Positions 44,373 through 54,263 of a stretch of DNA of 64,000 nt are shown in pieces (within the stretch, counting starts at the first letter, position 1; the number at the start of each line of letters is the position of its first letter). Made by a program: the position numbers and the translations under genes. The notes beneath the pieces are model-generated. The model worked only from the letters and a program-made list of their open reading frames with translations, was not told the DNA's origin and ran no database searches. Where the stretch lies: positions 25,097,482 to 25,161,481 of the forward strand of contig NC_052395.1 of NCBI RefSeq assembly GCF_009389715.1. Reading direction: 5' to 3'. This DNA is from Phoenix dactylifera. Lineage: Eukaryota > Streptophyta > Magnoliopsida > Arecales > Arecaceae.

Positions 44373-46340
44373 TGTGGAGTGATTGATTAAAACCCCATTT
44401 GATTTTGATGAGCTCAAAGCATTTGAGTATATCTTGTGATTACTAATGAATTCAATTGAGTGTTTCAGTGAAAATCCTGTCCAAGTGTCTCTAGATTTGG
44501 TTCATAGTATTTTGGATAAGTTAAGAAGTCTGCTGAACCAAAGTCTGAGACTCGAGTCGACTCCCGAGTATCACGAGTCGACTCCAAGCGTATCAAGTTC
44601 ACTGGCACGAGCTCGAGTCGACTCCAGACTAGTACGAGTCGACTCCGACTGAGAACAGAAAGAAGAACAGAAAGCCTCATCTCAGAACCTGTCAATGAGT
44701 CGACTCCTGAAGTGCGCGAGTCGACTCCAATGTTCAACGAGTCGACTCCAGGGTAGTAAGAGTCGACTCCAAGAGGTACACAAAGAAAAGTCAGAGAGCA
44801 GTTTTCGAGTCTGAGATTCGAGTCGACTCCAGTGGAACGCGAGTCGACTCCGATGGTTGGCAAGTCGACTCCAGAGAAAGCAAGAGTCGACTCTCAGCGG
44901 TACACAAAGAAAAGGTCAGAGAGCATTTTATGGACTCTGAGATTCGAGTCGACTCCCGCAATACGCGAGTCGACTCCGAGACTGTGCGACCATCGACAGA
45001 CAGAAAACCATGTTACTACCTCTGAGATTCGAGTCGACTCCCAGACAGCTCGAGTCGACTCCAAGACAAGCTTCACGTCAAAAGGCAGAAGACCAACTTT
45101 CGGAAACTGAGAGCCGAGTCGACTCCAAGGAAGTTCGAGTCGACTCCAAGACTGGATGAGCCAAAAGACAGAGAATCGGGAGTTCGGGCTCTGAGATTCG
45201 AGTCGACTCCAAGGACAGTCGAGTCGACTCGAGTGGACAAAATTCAAAATTGGATCCACGGACTTCAGTGGATGAGCCGACTCCAAAATTGCCAGGTCAG
45301 CTCCAGAAGTTGGCAAGTCGACTCCGGGTCAAGACGAGTCGACTCCCAGTCGTGACGGCAACTTTAATTCAAAGTTGGAACAGTTGCCGAGTCGACTCCG
45401 GAAAAGCTTGAGTCGACTCCCGCTACAGCCGAGTCGACTCCTGATCGCGCGAGTCGACTCCAACCCACCAACGGTCATATTGTCAGGCTGCGCAGAGTGT
45501 GCAGAACGGACAGAAAAAGCAGTGTAACGGCTAGTTTCCGTGGGGGTTGGCTTAAATAGCCACAGAAGACTGTAGCAAGGGAGAGAACAACCATTCCACT
45601 CCAAGCATTCAAGCTTTCAAGCTCTGCAACGTGCTCTTCAACGAAAAAGGGGAAGATCAGCATTTACTGCAACCAACTACATCTTCCCAGCAATTAAAGC
45701 CTCCTCCTCCTGCATTCAAGTCGACTACTCATTCTAGAGGAGACCGGAGTTCAAGAAGCCATTCCTCTACTTCAGCTTAAAAGCGTTTGAGGGCTTCTAA
45801 ACTCCTCTTTTGATTATATTGTTTTACATCTGCTTTTGAGAAGCTTATTTTCCTTTCTTTCTATAACTTGTATTTACTTGGTTCAATCGGGGGATTGAAT
45901 CAAGGGGATTAAGGTTGGTTGGTGAGCCAAGTTAAAAACCAACGTGTGTAAGGGTTTGATTGTGAGCCCGGGAAAACAATCGGGGTTGGTTCTAGTCGGT
46001 GAGCCTGGGAAAACCGACCGAGTTCGTTGTGAGCTCGTAAAACAACAAGTTTGGTTGTGAGCTTGCAAAACAACCGGCTGTAATCCAAGGGGGTTATAGT
46101 GAATTCCCAAGAGAGACTTGGGGAGTGGACGTAGGAGCAAGGGGTAGCTCCGAACCACTATAAAACTCTGTGTTTGCATTGGATTGTCTCTTCTCTTCTT
46201 CCTCTCACATCACTCACAGCACTTAGCATTAATTAAATAACTTGCAATAGTTTTTAATTAATCATCCATAACGTTTTAATTATCCAAATTAATTTAAAAC
46301 CCAATTCACCCCCCCTCTTGGGTTGTCTATCTGGGCAACA
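44373..46340 (+). repeat. Sirevirus 5' LTR
   Basis: 1968 bp. U3 carries the GAGTCGACTC palindrome array (44554-45460). A TATA-like TTAAATAG at 45552-45559 sets the likely start of R at about 45580. The ORFs across the array on both strands are artefacts that read RVDS or ESTP repeats. Confidence 0.95.
44554..45460 (+). repeat. Array of about 27 CGAGTCGACTCC palindromic words in 5' LTR U3
   Basis: The 10-bp palindrome GAGTCGACTC (SalI core) recurs about 27 times at irregular 15-60-bp spacing, most copies with C before and C after, so the common word is CGAGTCGACTCC. A few copies vary (AAGTCGACTCC, AGAGTCGACTCT). Palindromic repeat clusters in the LTR are known for Sireviruses, with other words in other hosts. 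Confidence 0.9.
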
Positions 46341-46342
46341 AG

Positions 46343-46354
46343 TGGTATCAGAGC
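46343..46354 (+). other. Sirevirus primer-binding site
   Basis: TGGTATCAGAGC, two bases after the 5' LTR, complementary to the 3' end of initiator tRNA-Met. Confidence 0.92.
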
Positions 46355-46389
46355 CAAAAACTCTTCCACTCAAGAGTTAAAAGATCAAA

Positions 46390-48174
46390 ATGACAACCCC
46401 ATTTGGATCTTCTCACATTGAGGGTCAGTCCACCCAAAGACCCCCTTTCTTCAATGGATCCGACTACTCATACTGGAAGGCTAGGATGAGAATATTCATC
46501 CAAGCCCAAGACTATGAGATGTGGACCATTGTAGTGAATGGCCCATACATCCCATCCATATATGTAGATGGTGTCAAGGTACCCAAACTAGAAACGGATT
46601 GGGATGAACATGACATGAGGAAGGCACAATTAAACTCTAAAGCTATGAATGTGTTTTATTGTGCCTTAGACCGTAATGAATTCAATAGGGTTTCAACTTG
46701 TAATTCTGCAAAAGAAATTTGGGACAGACTTGAAGTGACCCATGAGGGCACGAATCAAGTCAAGGAATCCAAAATAAACATCTTGGTTCATAAATATGAA
46801 CTATTTAAAATGGATTCAAATGAAACAATCACATGCATGTTCACTAGGTTTACTGATATTGTCAATGCCCTAAAAAGCCTTGGCAAGAACTATACTAACA
46901 GTGAGCTTGTCAGGAAAATCCTTCGGTGTCTACCAAGGTCGTGGGAAGCTAAAGTGACGGCAATCCAAGAAGCCAAAGACTTGAACAAGCTACCACTTGA
47001 GGAGTTTCTTGGATCCCTTATGACGCACGAGCTCACCATGAAACAACACAATGAGGAAGAGTCCTCCCATAAGAAAAAGGTAATAGCTTTAAAGTCTACT
47101 TCATCTAACAAAGATTTATCTTGCAGTAGCAGTAGTGAAGAAGAAGAAGATGAGGAAGATGGTGGTGAGGCACTTCTTGTGCGCAAGTTCAAGAAATTTA
47201 TCAACCACAAGAAGTCCTATCATCAAAGGAGAGGCCCCTCAAATTCCTACCGCAAGGACAAAGGTAAGGAAAGAGAAAATGAGGGGATTGGGTGCTATGA
47301 GTGCAAAAAGCCGGGACACATCAGAGCTGAGTGTCCCTTACTAAAGAAGGGCAGCAAGTACAAGAAGAAGAAGAAAGCCCTTGTCACCACCCTATCGGAC
47401 TCCGACACATCATCTTCATCATCGGATGAAGAACAAGAAGAGAAGGCCAATTTCTGCTTCATGGCCAACGAAAACGAGGTAACTTCCGATACGCATTTTG
47501 ATTTTTCTTTTGATGAACTTTATGATGCATTTAATGAGTTAATGGTAGAATATAAGGCTATAAATCTTAAGAATAAAGAACTGAAAATAGCTAATCAATC
47601 ATACCTACATAAATACGATAAATTAGTTAAGGATAAGGACTTAATCACCAAAGAAAATATTGAACTTAAAACAAACAACCAACTTTTAACTCAAAAGACT
47701 AACACCTTAACTAAAGATAATGAAAAACTAACTAAGGAATTTTCAGAACTTAAAAAATATAAACAAACCTTAGATAAGGATCTTACAAAAGAACTTAATG
47801 ATCTAAAAGCAGAAAATCAAACACTAACTAAAGAACTTAACAAATACAAACCCTTAGTTGAAAAATTTACATATAGTTCTGAAAAATTAAACATGATACT
47901 AAATAGTCAACGAGCAGTATTTAATAAAGCGGGTTTAGGGTATAAACCAAGAAATAAACAAAAACTTCTTAGTAACTTCTTTGTTAAAGCTGGAGAAACT
48001 AAAACTAAGAAAATAACCTGCTTTTGTTGTGGAACTATAGGACAAAAGGCAAATGCATGTGACTATAGGAAAAGTAAAACAAAAAGGAAAATTAAAAGGG
48101 TATGGGTTCCAAAAGGAACCAACTTGACTAACCTTGAAGGACCCAAGAAAACTTGGGTACCTAAGATGACATGA
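46390..48174 (+). CDS. gag: Sirevirus Gag
   Basis: 594 aa from ATG 46390. The N-terminal half is the UBN2/DUF4219 Gag fold (PPFFNGSDYSYWKARMRIFI, ARFTDIVNALKSLGK-like helix region). A CCHC knuckle CYECKKPGHIRAEC is at about residues 302-315. A Glu/Ser-rich stretch, a long Lys/Asn/Glu coiled coil and a second knuckle (CFCCGTIGQKANAC) follow; in the second, Gln sits where His is expected. Long Gag proteins with coiled coil and two knuckles are usual in Sireviruses. It forms the virus-like particle and packages RNA. The frame ends at TGA 48172-48174. Confidence 0.9.
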   Translation: MTTPFGSSHIEGQSTQRPPFFNGSDYSYWKARMRIFIQAQDYEMWTIVVNGPYIPSIYVDGVKVPKLETDWDEHDMRKAQLNSKAMNVFYCALDRNEFNRVSTCNSAKEIWDRLEVTHEGTNQVKESKINILVHKYELFKMDSNETITCMFTRFTDIVNALKSLGKNYTNSELVRKILRCLPRSWEAKVTAIQEAKDLNKLPLEEFLGSLMTHELTMKQHNEEESSHKKKVIALKSTSSNKDLSCSSSSEEEEDEEDGGEALLVRKFKKFINHKKSYHQRRGPSNSYRKDKGKERENEGIGCYECKKPGHIRAECPLLKKGSKYKKKKKALVTTLSDSDTSSSSSDEEQEEKANFCFMANENEVTSDTHFDFSFDELYDAFNELMVEYKAINLKNKELKIANQSYLHKYDKLVKDKDLITKENIELKTNNQLLTQKTNTLTKDNEKLTKEFSELKKYKQTLDKDLTKELNDLKAENQTLTKELNKYKPLVEKFTYSSEKLNMILNSQRAVFNKAGLGYKPRNKQKLLSNFFVKAGETKTKKITCFCCGTIGQKANACDYRKSKTKRKIKRVWVPKGTNLTNLEGPKKTWVPKMT

Positions 48175-48187
48175 TTTGCTTGTGTAG

Positions 48188-51100
48188 GAGTGTCTTGCAG
48201 CCAAGGTCAACAAAAACCGCTGGTATTTGGATAGTGGCTGCTCAAGGCACATGACGGGTGATAAAGATCAATTTTTCACCCTTGAAGCTAAGAAGGGAGG
48301 TGCTGTGACTTTTGGAGACAACAACCAAGGACATATCATTGGTATTGGTAAAGTTCAAATCACCCCTTCTACTTTTATAGATAATGTTAGATATGTTGAT
48401 GGTCTTAAGCATAACTTGTTAAGCATTAGTCAATTATGTGATATAGGATATGATGTTATGTTTAAACCATCACTATGCATTATAACAAATCCTAATGATA
48501 ATAGTTTAGTTTTTAAAGGAATTAGACGTGGAAATGTATATGTTGTAGACCTAGAAGATCTTGCAAAACATAACCAATGTTTAGTTGTAAATGAAACTAA
48601 AGATAATGATGCTAGTTGGTTATGGCACCGTAAGTTAGGTCATGCAAGCATGGACACAATAACTAAACTAGTTAAAAGAGACTCCGTGATAGGTTTGCCA
48701 AAATTAAAATTTGAAAAGAATAAAATATGTGAAGCATGTCAATTTGGCAAACAATCTAGGAACTCTTTTAAATCCATAAAATGTGTCTCTACTTCTAGGC
48801 CTCTAGAATTACTACACATGGACCTATTTGGTCCAACTAGAACAACAAGCCTAGGTGGAAATAAATATGGTCTAGTTATAGTAGATGATTACTCTAGGTA
48901 CACATGGGTCATGTTTCTAGCACATAAGGATCAAGCATTTTCTGTTTTTAAGAAGTTCCATAAGGAAGTAACAAATGCTAGAGAGTCTTCAGTCATAGCC
49001 ATTAGAAGTGACCATGGTACCGAATTCGAAAATCAATCATTTGATGAATTTTGCAATAAAAAGGGGATAACCCATAATTTTTCAGCACCTAGGACACCAC
49101 AACAAAATGGAGTTGTGGAAAGGAAGAATAGAACACTAGAGGAAATGGCTAGAACTATGTTATGTGAAAGTAACCTCCCTAAGTACTTTTGGGGAGAAGC
49201 CATTAATACCTCTTGTCACATATTAAATAGAGTTCTATTGAGACCCATTATAAAGAAAACACCTTATGAACTGTGGAAAAACAGAAAACCAAAGGTTAAT
49301 TATTTTCATGTTTTTGGATGTAGGTGTTTTGTGCATAATAATGGGAAAGATAATCTAGGGAAATTTGACCCTAAATCTGATGAAGGAATATTTCTAGGTT
49401 ATTCTACAACTAGTAAAGCCTATAGAGTATTTAATAAAAGAACCTTAGTCATAGAAGAATCTATACATGTAGTATTTGATGACTCTAGTGACATCTCCTC
49501 TAGTAAGAAAGTTAATTTTGATGATGATGTTGAAATACTTGAGGAAAAGATAGATGAGATGGGATTACAAGATGATAATCAAAAGTTGATTGAAGGAGAA
49601 TCATCAAGCCAAGAGGCTATTGTGGATCATGGGCTAACAAAAGCTTGGAGGTATGCTCACGGGCATCCTAAGGAAGTCATTCTAGATGATCCATCTCAAC
49701 CAGTTAGGACTAGAGCTTCACTTAGAAATCTAAATAACCATCTAGCTTTTGTTTCACACTTTGAGCCCAAACATATAGAAGAAGCCGAAAATGATGTAAA
49801 TTGGATAAATGCAATGCAAGAAGAACTAAACCAATTTACTAGAAACAAAGTGTGGGATCTAGTAGAGAGACCTTCTAAATATCCAATTATAGGTACAAAA
49901 TGGATATATAAAAATAAGCTAGATGAAAATGGAATTGTTATAAGGAATAAGGCTAGACTAGTGGCAAAGGGTTATAATCAAGAAGAAGGCATAGATTTTG
50001 ATGAAACCTTTGCTCCCGTAGCTAGACTTGAGGCTATTAGACTATTATTAGCATATGCATGCTCTAAGGATTTCAAACTATTTCAAATGGATGTAAAAAG
50101 TGCATTTTTAAATGGGTATATTAATGAGGAAGTGTATGTAGAACAACCTCCTGGTTTTGAAAATCATCAATACCCTAATCATGTGTATAAACTGAACAAA
50201 GCACTTTATGGATTAAAACAAGCACCTAGAGCATGGTATGAGAGACTTAGTAAATTCCTATTAGAACATGAATTCTCTAGGGGAAATGTAGACACAACAT
50301 TATTTCTGAAAAAGCAAAATAAGGAGATGCTATTAGTACAGATTTATGTTGATGATATCATTTTCGGTGCTACTAACAATCGCCTCTGCGAAGAGTTTGC
50401 TGATTTGATGCAGAGTGAGTTTGAGATGAGCATGATGGGAGAGCTGAACTACTTCCTCGGGCTTCAAATCAAACAATCTGAAGGAGGCATCTTCATCAAT
50501 CAAGCAAAATATGTCAAGGAGATGCTCAAGAAGTTTGATATGGAAGGAAACAAATCAATCAACACCCCCATGAGCTCATCATGCAAATTAGATCAAGATG
50601 AATCAGGTAAATCTGTAGATCAAAAACTTTATAGAGGTATGATAGGATCTTTACTATATCTTACTGCAAGTAGACCTGATATTATGTTTAGTGTTTGCAT
50701 GTGTGCTAGATATCAGGCTAATCCTAAAGAATCACACCTAGCTGCAGTTAAGAGAATTTTTAAATACTTAATAGGAACTAAGAACATAGGGCTATGGTAC
50801 TCTAAAGAATCTAGCCTAAACTTAATAGGGTACACAGATTCAGACTTCGCTGGATGTAAGCTTGATAGAAAAAGTACCAGCGGGTCGTGTCAGTTTCTAG
50901 GAGAAAACCTAATCTCATGGTTTAGCAAGAAACAAAACTCGGTTGCATTATCCACTGCAGAAGCTGAATATGTGGCAGCCGGGAGTTGTTGTGCTCAAAT
51001 CTTGTGGATTAAACAACAATTAGAAGATTATGGCATTAAACAAGCTAAAATCCCCATTAATTGTGATAATACAAGTGCCATAAATCTAACTAAAAATCCA

Positions 51101-51289
51101 ATTCAACATTCAAAAACTAAACACATTGAGATAAGACATCACTTCATAAGAGATCATGTATTGAATGGTGATGTGTCACTCCAATTTGTTTGTACTGATA
51201 ATCAATTAGCAGATATTTTTACAAAACCCCTAAGTGAAGAGAGGTTTAGCGTGCTTAGGAGGGGATTAGGAGTGATTGATCCATCCTAG
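48188..51289 (+). CDS. pol: Sirevirus Pol (protease, integrase, RT, RNase H)
   Basis: 1033 codons open from 48188, just after a TAG at 48185-48187. There is no ATG until 48251. Domains in order: aspartic protease [16 protein letters not shown]-pre-integrase [12 protein letters not shown] ... CEACQFGK; integrase core with D-D-E residues ([43 protein letters not shown]); RT with [24 protein letters not shown] and catalytic YVDDIIFG; RNase H with [25 protein letters not shown] and [14 protein letters not shown]. All catalytic motifs are intact. It lies in the +1 frame relative to Gag but does not overlap it. Confidence 0.92.
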   Translation, partial: ECLAAKVNKNRWYLDSGCSRHMTGDKDQFFTLEAKKGGAVTFGDNNQGHIIGIGKVQITPSTFIDNVRYVDGLKHNLLSISQLCDIGYDVMFKPSLCIITNPNDNSLVFKGIRRGNVYVVDLEDLAKHNQCLVVNETKDNDASWLWHRKLGHASMDTITKLVKRDSVIGLPKLKFEKNKICEACQFGKQSRNSFKSIKCVSTSRPLELLHMDLFGPTRTTSLGGNKYGLVIVDDYSRYTWVMFLAHKDQAFSVFKKFHKEVTNARESSVIAIRSDHGTEFENQSFDEFCNKKGITHNFSAPRTPQQNGVVERKNRTLEEMARTMLCESNLPKYFWGEAINTSCHILNRVLLRPIIKKTPYELWKNRKPKVNYFHVFGCRCFVHNNGKDNLGKFDPKSDEGIFLGYSTTSKAYRVFNKRTLVIEESIHVVFDDSSDISSSKKVNFDDDVEILEEKIDEMGLQDDNQKLIEGESSSQEAIVDHGLTKAWRYAHGHPKEVILDDPSQPVRTRASLRNLNNHLAFVSHFEPKHIEEAENDVNWINAMQEELNQFTRNKVWDLVERPSKYPIIGTKWIYKNKLDENGIVIRNKARLVAKGYNQEEGIDFDETFAPVARLEAIRLLLAYACSKDFKLFQMDVKSAFLNGYINEEVYVEQPPGFENHQYPNHVYKLNKALYGLKQAPRAWYERLSKFLLEHEFSRGNVDTTLFLKKQNKEMLLVQIYVDDIIFGATNNRLCEEFADLMQSEFEMSMMGELNYFLGLQIKQSEGGIFINQAKYVKEMLKKFDMEGNKSINTPMSSSCKLDQDESGKSVDQKLYRGMIGSLLYLTASRPDIMFSVCMCARYQANPKESHLAAVKRIFKYLIGTKNIGLWYSKESSLNLIGYTDSDFAGCKLDRKSTSGSCQFLGENLISWFSKKQNSVALSTAEAEYVAAGSCCAQILWIKQQLEDYGIKQAKIPINCDNTSAINLTKNPIQHSKTKHIEIRHHFIRDHVLNGDVSLQFVCTDNQLADIFTKPLSEERFSVLRRGLGVIDPS

Positions 51290-51903
51290 TGGGAGTTTCC
51301 ACTAGATTAATTGATTTTGATGATTAGAATGCGGTTAAAATAGAGTTTACATTCAATGATCATCAAACAGATCCCAATTAGGTGATTTTTCCTCATTTGG
51401 CACGGTTATAGCATGACTTTTAGGTGCGTGCCAAGGTTAGAGACGATTCGAGTAAGTTTTAGAGCCGGCTCCTAAGGGGGAGTCGACTCGCGCATTTGCG
51501 GGAGTCGACTCGCAAAGATGGCAGCTGAGGGGGAGTCGACTCGCACATTGTCGGGAGTCGACTCGAAGTCTACAGGCGCATAAGGAGAGTCGACTCGCGC
51601 ATATTCTGGAGTCGACTCGAGGTCGAGTCGACTCGCGACTCAGGGGAGTCGACTCGCAGTCGGGATCCGACTTTTTAACCCTAGGTTTGTCGTTTCGCAA
51701 ACACTTTTCTTTCAAGCCGCCACTGTTCAAAAAGCCCTAGAGCCGACTCCTAGGTCTTCCCCGATCGTCTCCAACCTCTGTTCGGTCGATTTTTCACCGG
51801 TTCTTAGGGTTTTCGTCCGTTCCTAGGTCGTCTCCGGTCCGTCCCGAGTCTCCTCCGTCGACCTTTCTCCGTCCTTTAGGTGTTTCTTCCCGTTTAGGTC
51901 AAG
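51290..51903 (+). repeat. Pol-env spacer with inverted GGAGTCGACTCG array
   Basis: Within 51480-51655 the palindrome GAGTCGACTC occurs eight times. Flanks are mostly G before and G after (GGAGTCGACTCG), the reverse complement of the LTR word. The remainder is a C/T-rich stretch resembling a translated leader before the third ORF. Confidence 0.85.
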
Positions 51904-53595
51904 ATGCCTCGTAAGACCGTGGTTAGGAAGAGGTCCCGTCCCGAGGCCGGTCCCGAGCGGCGCTCCAAGGCGCGGCACGATCCCGCGAGGCAACCACCTC
52001 CGGCTCGTTCCCCGCCTAGGGCGGTTCCCGCGAGGCCATTGGCCGGGAAGGTCGTCTCCACCGGGAGGTATGTCGATTTCGACTTCCTCTCCCGGGAAGG
52101 GTTCACCATAGGTGATAGGCTTAGAGCCCAGGGCTTAGAGTTCTTCCTTACATTGGACCTCCCCACATATCCAGGGCTCGTTAGAGAGTTTTACGGTACC
52201 GTCCATCGGGGAGATGGGGGTATCGAGGGCACAGTAGCCGGTGTCCCTGTGTTTGTCATGGAGGATCTTATTGGCCACATCCTCCACCTTCCACTAGTAG
52301 GGGTGGCTCCCGCACACCCTGAGGATAGAGTTGAGGCCCTTACGGTCGTCTTAGGGCATCCACCTCAGTCCCCCCTAGACGAGGTATCTGCTAGCTCACT
52401 TCCTGTTGAAGTGAGAATCCTTTTGAGTATTCTGTCCAGGTCTGTCTTCCCTAAGACAGGAAGATTTGATTTTGTAAATGAGAGGGACCTAGCTATTATG
52501 TCTTACATTCTTCAGGACACCCCGGTCAACTTCCCCAAACTCATATATAGGTATATGTGTGAGCCCCTAGATAGACCTAGGCTCACCCTCCCATACGGCA
52601 TGATTTTTACTCTTCTCTTTAGGGAGTACGAGATTCCCATTCCTGAGAGGGAACCCTCTCGTGCATTGCGATGGACAGATCGCTTGTGTACGGGGACCAT
52701 GCACAGGATGGGGTTTCGGAAGAGAGAGGGGGTATGGGTTAGGAAGTCTACCCTCACCGCTCAGACCACCAGACCTTCACCCAGTCCTGAGCCCGATTCA
52801 GACTACCCAGACCTTCCAGACCATCCAGACCTTCCATCCACTCCTCCTGCTCCTACCACCTCCGCCGGACCTTCCTCCTCGGCACCACCCTCTATGGCGG
52901 TCCGGATTGATCCTGAGCAGCTCCGGGAGCTGCGACAGGAGATAGTCAGAGAGGTGAGGGATGAGCTGCTTCGGGAGCTCCGAGGTGCGGTGCCTGCTCC
53001 CACTCCTGCACCCGTATCTTCTCAGTTGGTCCCTTCCTTGACAGCCGTGACTGACATGACGGCTCATGTACGGGAAGAGATCTACAATGTCCGGAGTTTG
53101 GTCCAGGCCCAGTTCCACAGCATTAGTGAGGTCACGAGCTCCACTCGACAGATGCGAGAGGAGATAGGTCGTGACATGCACACCACCACCGAGGGGGCCG
53201 AGCGCTTGGCGAATGTACTCATCGACAAGCTGGACGCACTTCAGACATCGGTGACTGGGCTTCAGGCGTCGGTGACAGAGCTCTCCACTACACATAGCAG
53301 AGCCACCACGTCTATCATCACACAGCTTGGCCATGTCACAGATGCAGTCACCCTCCTCATAGAGCAGAGCCGATTGAGAGGAGGAGCACCATCCTCGAGA
53401 GGAGGAGCCACATCCTCGAGAGGAGGAGCCACATCCTCCAGAGGAGGAGATGCATCATCGAGAGGGGGAGATACATCCTCGAGGGGGGATCTTCATCCTC
53501 GAGGAGACCATAGATGTTCTTTTTGCTTTGTTTTGTATTGCTTTGCTTTACGTATTATATGCTCAAATGTATTCACATTCATATCAATACAATGA
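51904..53595 (+). CDS. Sirevirus env-like third ORF
   Basis: 563 aa from ATG 51904. The basic N-terminus (RKTVVRKRSRPEAG) is followed by a domain of the putative plant transposon protein type (about 60-250; FPKLIYRYMCEPLDRPRLTL and LPYGMIFTLLF), a Pro/Ser linker (about 285-330), a predicted helical/coiled-coil region (QLRELRQEIVREVRDELLRE) and a tandem GGATSSR repeat (about 490-535). A short hydrophobic end follows (CSFCFVLYCFALRIICSNVF), which could span a membrane. Sireviruses often carry such an env-like ORF; no role in entry has been shown. No typical signal peptide is visible. The frame is intact. Confidence 0.8.
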   Translation: MPRKTVVRKRSRPEAGPERRSKARHDPARQPPPARSPPRAVPARPLAGKVVSTGRYVDFDFLSREGFTIGDRLRAQGLEFFLTLDLPTYPGLVREFYGTVHRGDGGIEGTVAGVPVFVMEDLIGHILHLPLVGVAPAHPEDRVEALTVVLGHPPQSPLDEVSASSLPVEVRILLSILSRSVFPKTGRFDFVNERDLAIMSYILQDTPVNFPKLIYRYMCEPLDRPRLTLPYGMIFTLLFREYEIPIPEREPSRALRWTDRLCTGTMHRMGFRKREGVWVRKSTLTAQTTRPSPSPEPDSDYPDLPDHPDLPSTPPAPTTSAGPSSSAPPSMAVRIDPEQLRELRQEIVREVRDELLRELRGAVPAPTPAPVSSQLVPSLTAVTDMTAHVREEIYNVRSLVQAQFHSISEVTSSTRQMREEIGRDMHTTTEGAERLANVLIDKLDALQTSVTGLQASVTELSTTHSRATTSIITQLGHVTDAVTLLIEQSRLRGGAPSSRGGATSSRGGATSSRGGDASSRGGDTSSRGDLHPRGDHRCSFCFVLYCFALRIICSNVFTFISIQ

Positions 53596-53681
53596 GTAGA
53601 CATCTTATCTTCATTTCTGTGCCATTTGATGATTGGTTGTGCCATTGATTGTGTGTGATTACCTCCTTTTGGTATGATGAC

Positions 53682-54262
53682 AAAAAGGGGGAGAAATATG
53701 TATACAATATGTATAAGGGGAGAAATATGGATGAAATATGTAAAAGAAATCAATGGAAATCAATAAAAAGACACACAAATTTGTTCTAAGTGGATTCGGT
53801 ACCTCGAGGCTCATTATCTCTCTTTTGGGGCTCCTAATGGAGTAATCTCCAGAATCTATTCAAGGGATATTCGGAGATTAGCTGAATCCTACTCAAGAAC
53901 AAATTGACAGATTTTCCCTCTAAAAACAAAAAATTCAGTTCAAAAACTTCATAGCATTAAAAGGAAATTCAGAGAATCAAAACATAGTTGAATGCATATG
54001 TTGAGGGGGAGAATCTGAATTTTAATCAAGCTAAATCATTAATGACATATAAGCCAAACAATTGATTGCATAATATGAAGGCTTATATAATTCCAAATGA
54101 AAGGGGGAGCTTTAACTCCGAAATTTGCTGTTTCACTCCTTTCAAACTTGGATAAATTAAATTATCAGACATTTGAATTCATTTATGGATTTTATTTCAT
54201 TATTTATTGAGCAAGTCATTTTACATATACTCAAAGTTTTGTCATCATCAAAAAGGGGGAGA
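53682..54262 (+). other. Multiple polypurine tracts before the 3' LTR
   Basis: AAAAAGGGGGAG at 53682-53693, AAGGGGAGAAAT at about 53714, GAGGGGGAGAA at 54003, GAAAGGGGGAGC at about 54099, and the LTR-proximal AAAAAGGGGGAGA at 54250-54262. Several PPT copies over about 580 bp are a known Sirevirus trait. Confidence 0.85.
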
Positions 54263-54263
54263 T

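Noticed and set aside
44554..45460. CRISPR-like array of short palindromic repeats
   Set aside because: The host is a plant, spacing is irregular, the units lie in an LTR and there are no cas genes.
44446..45604. Short ORFs on both strands in the Sirevirus LTRs (again at 54337-55495)
   Set aside because: They are readings of the GAGTCGACTC array (RVDS, ESTP repeats), identical in both LTRs, with no domain.
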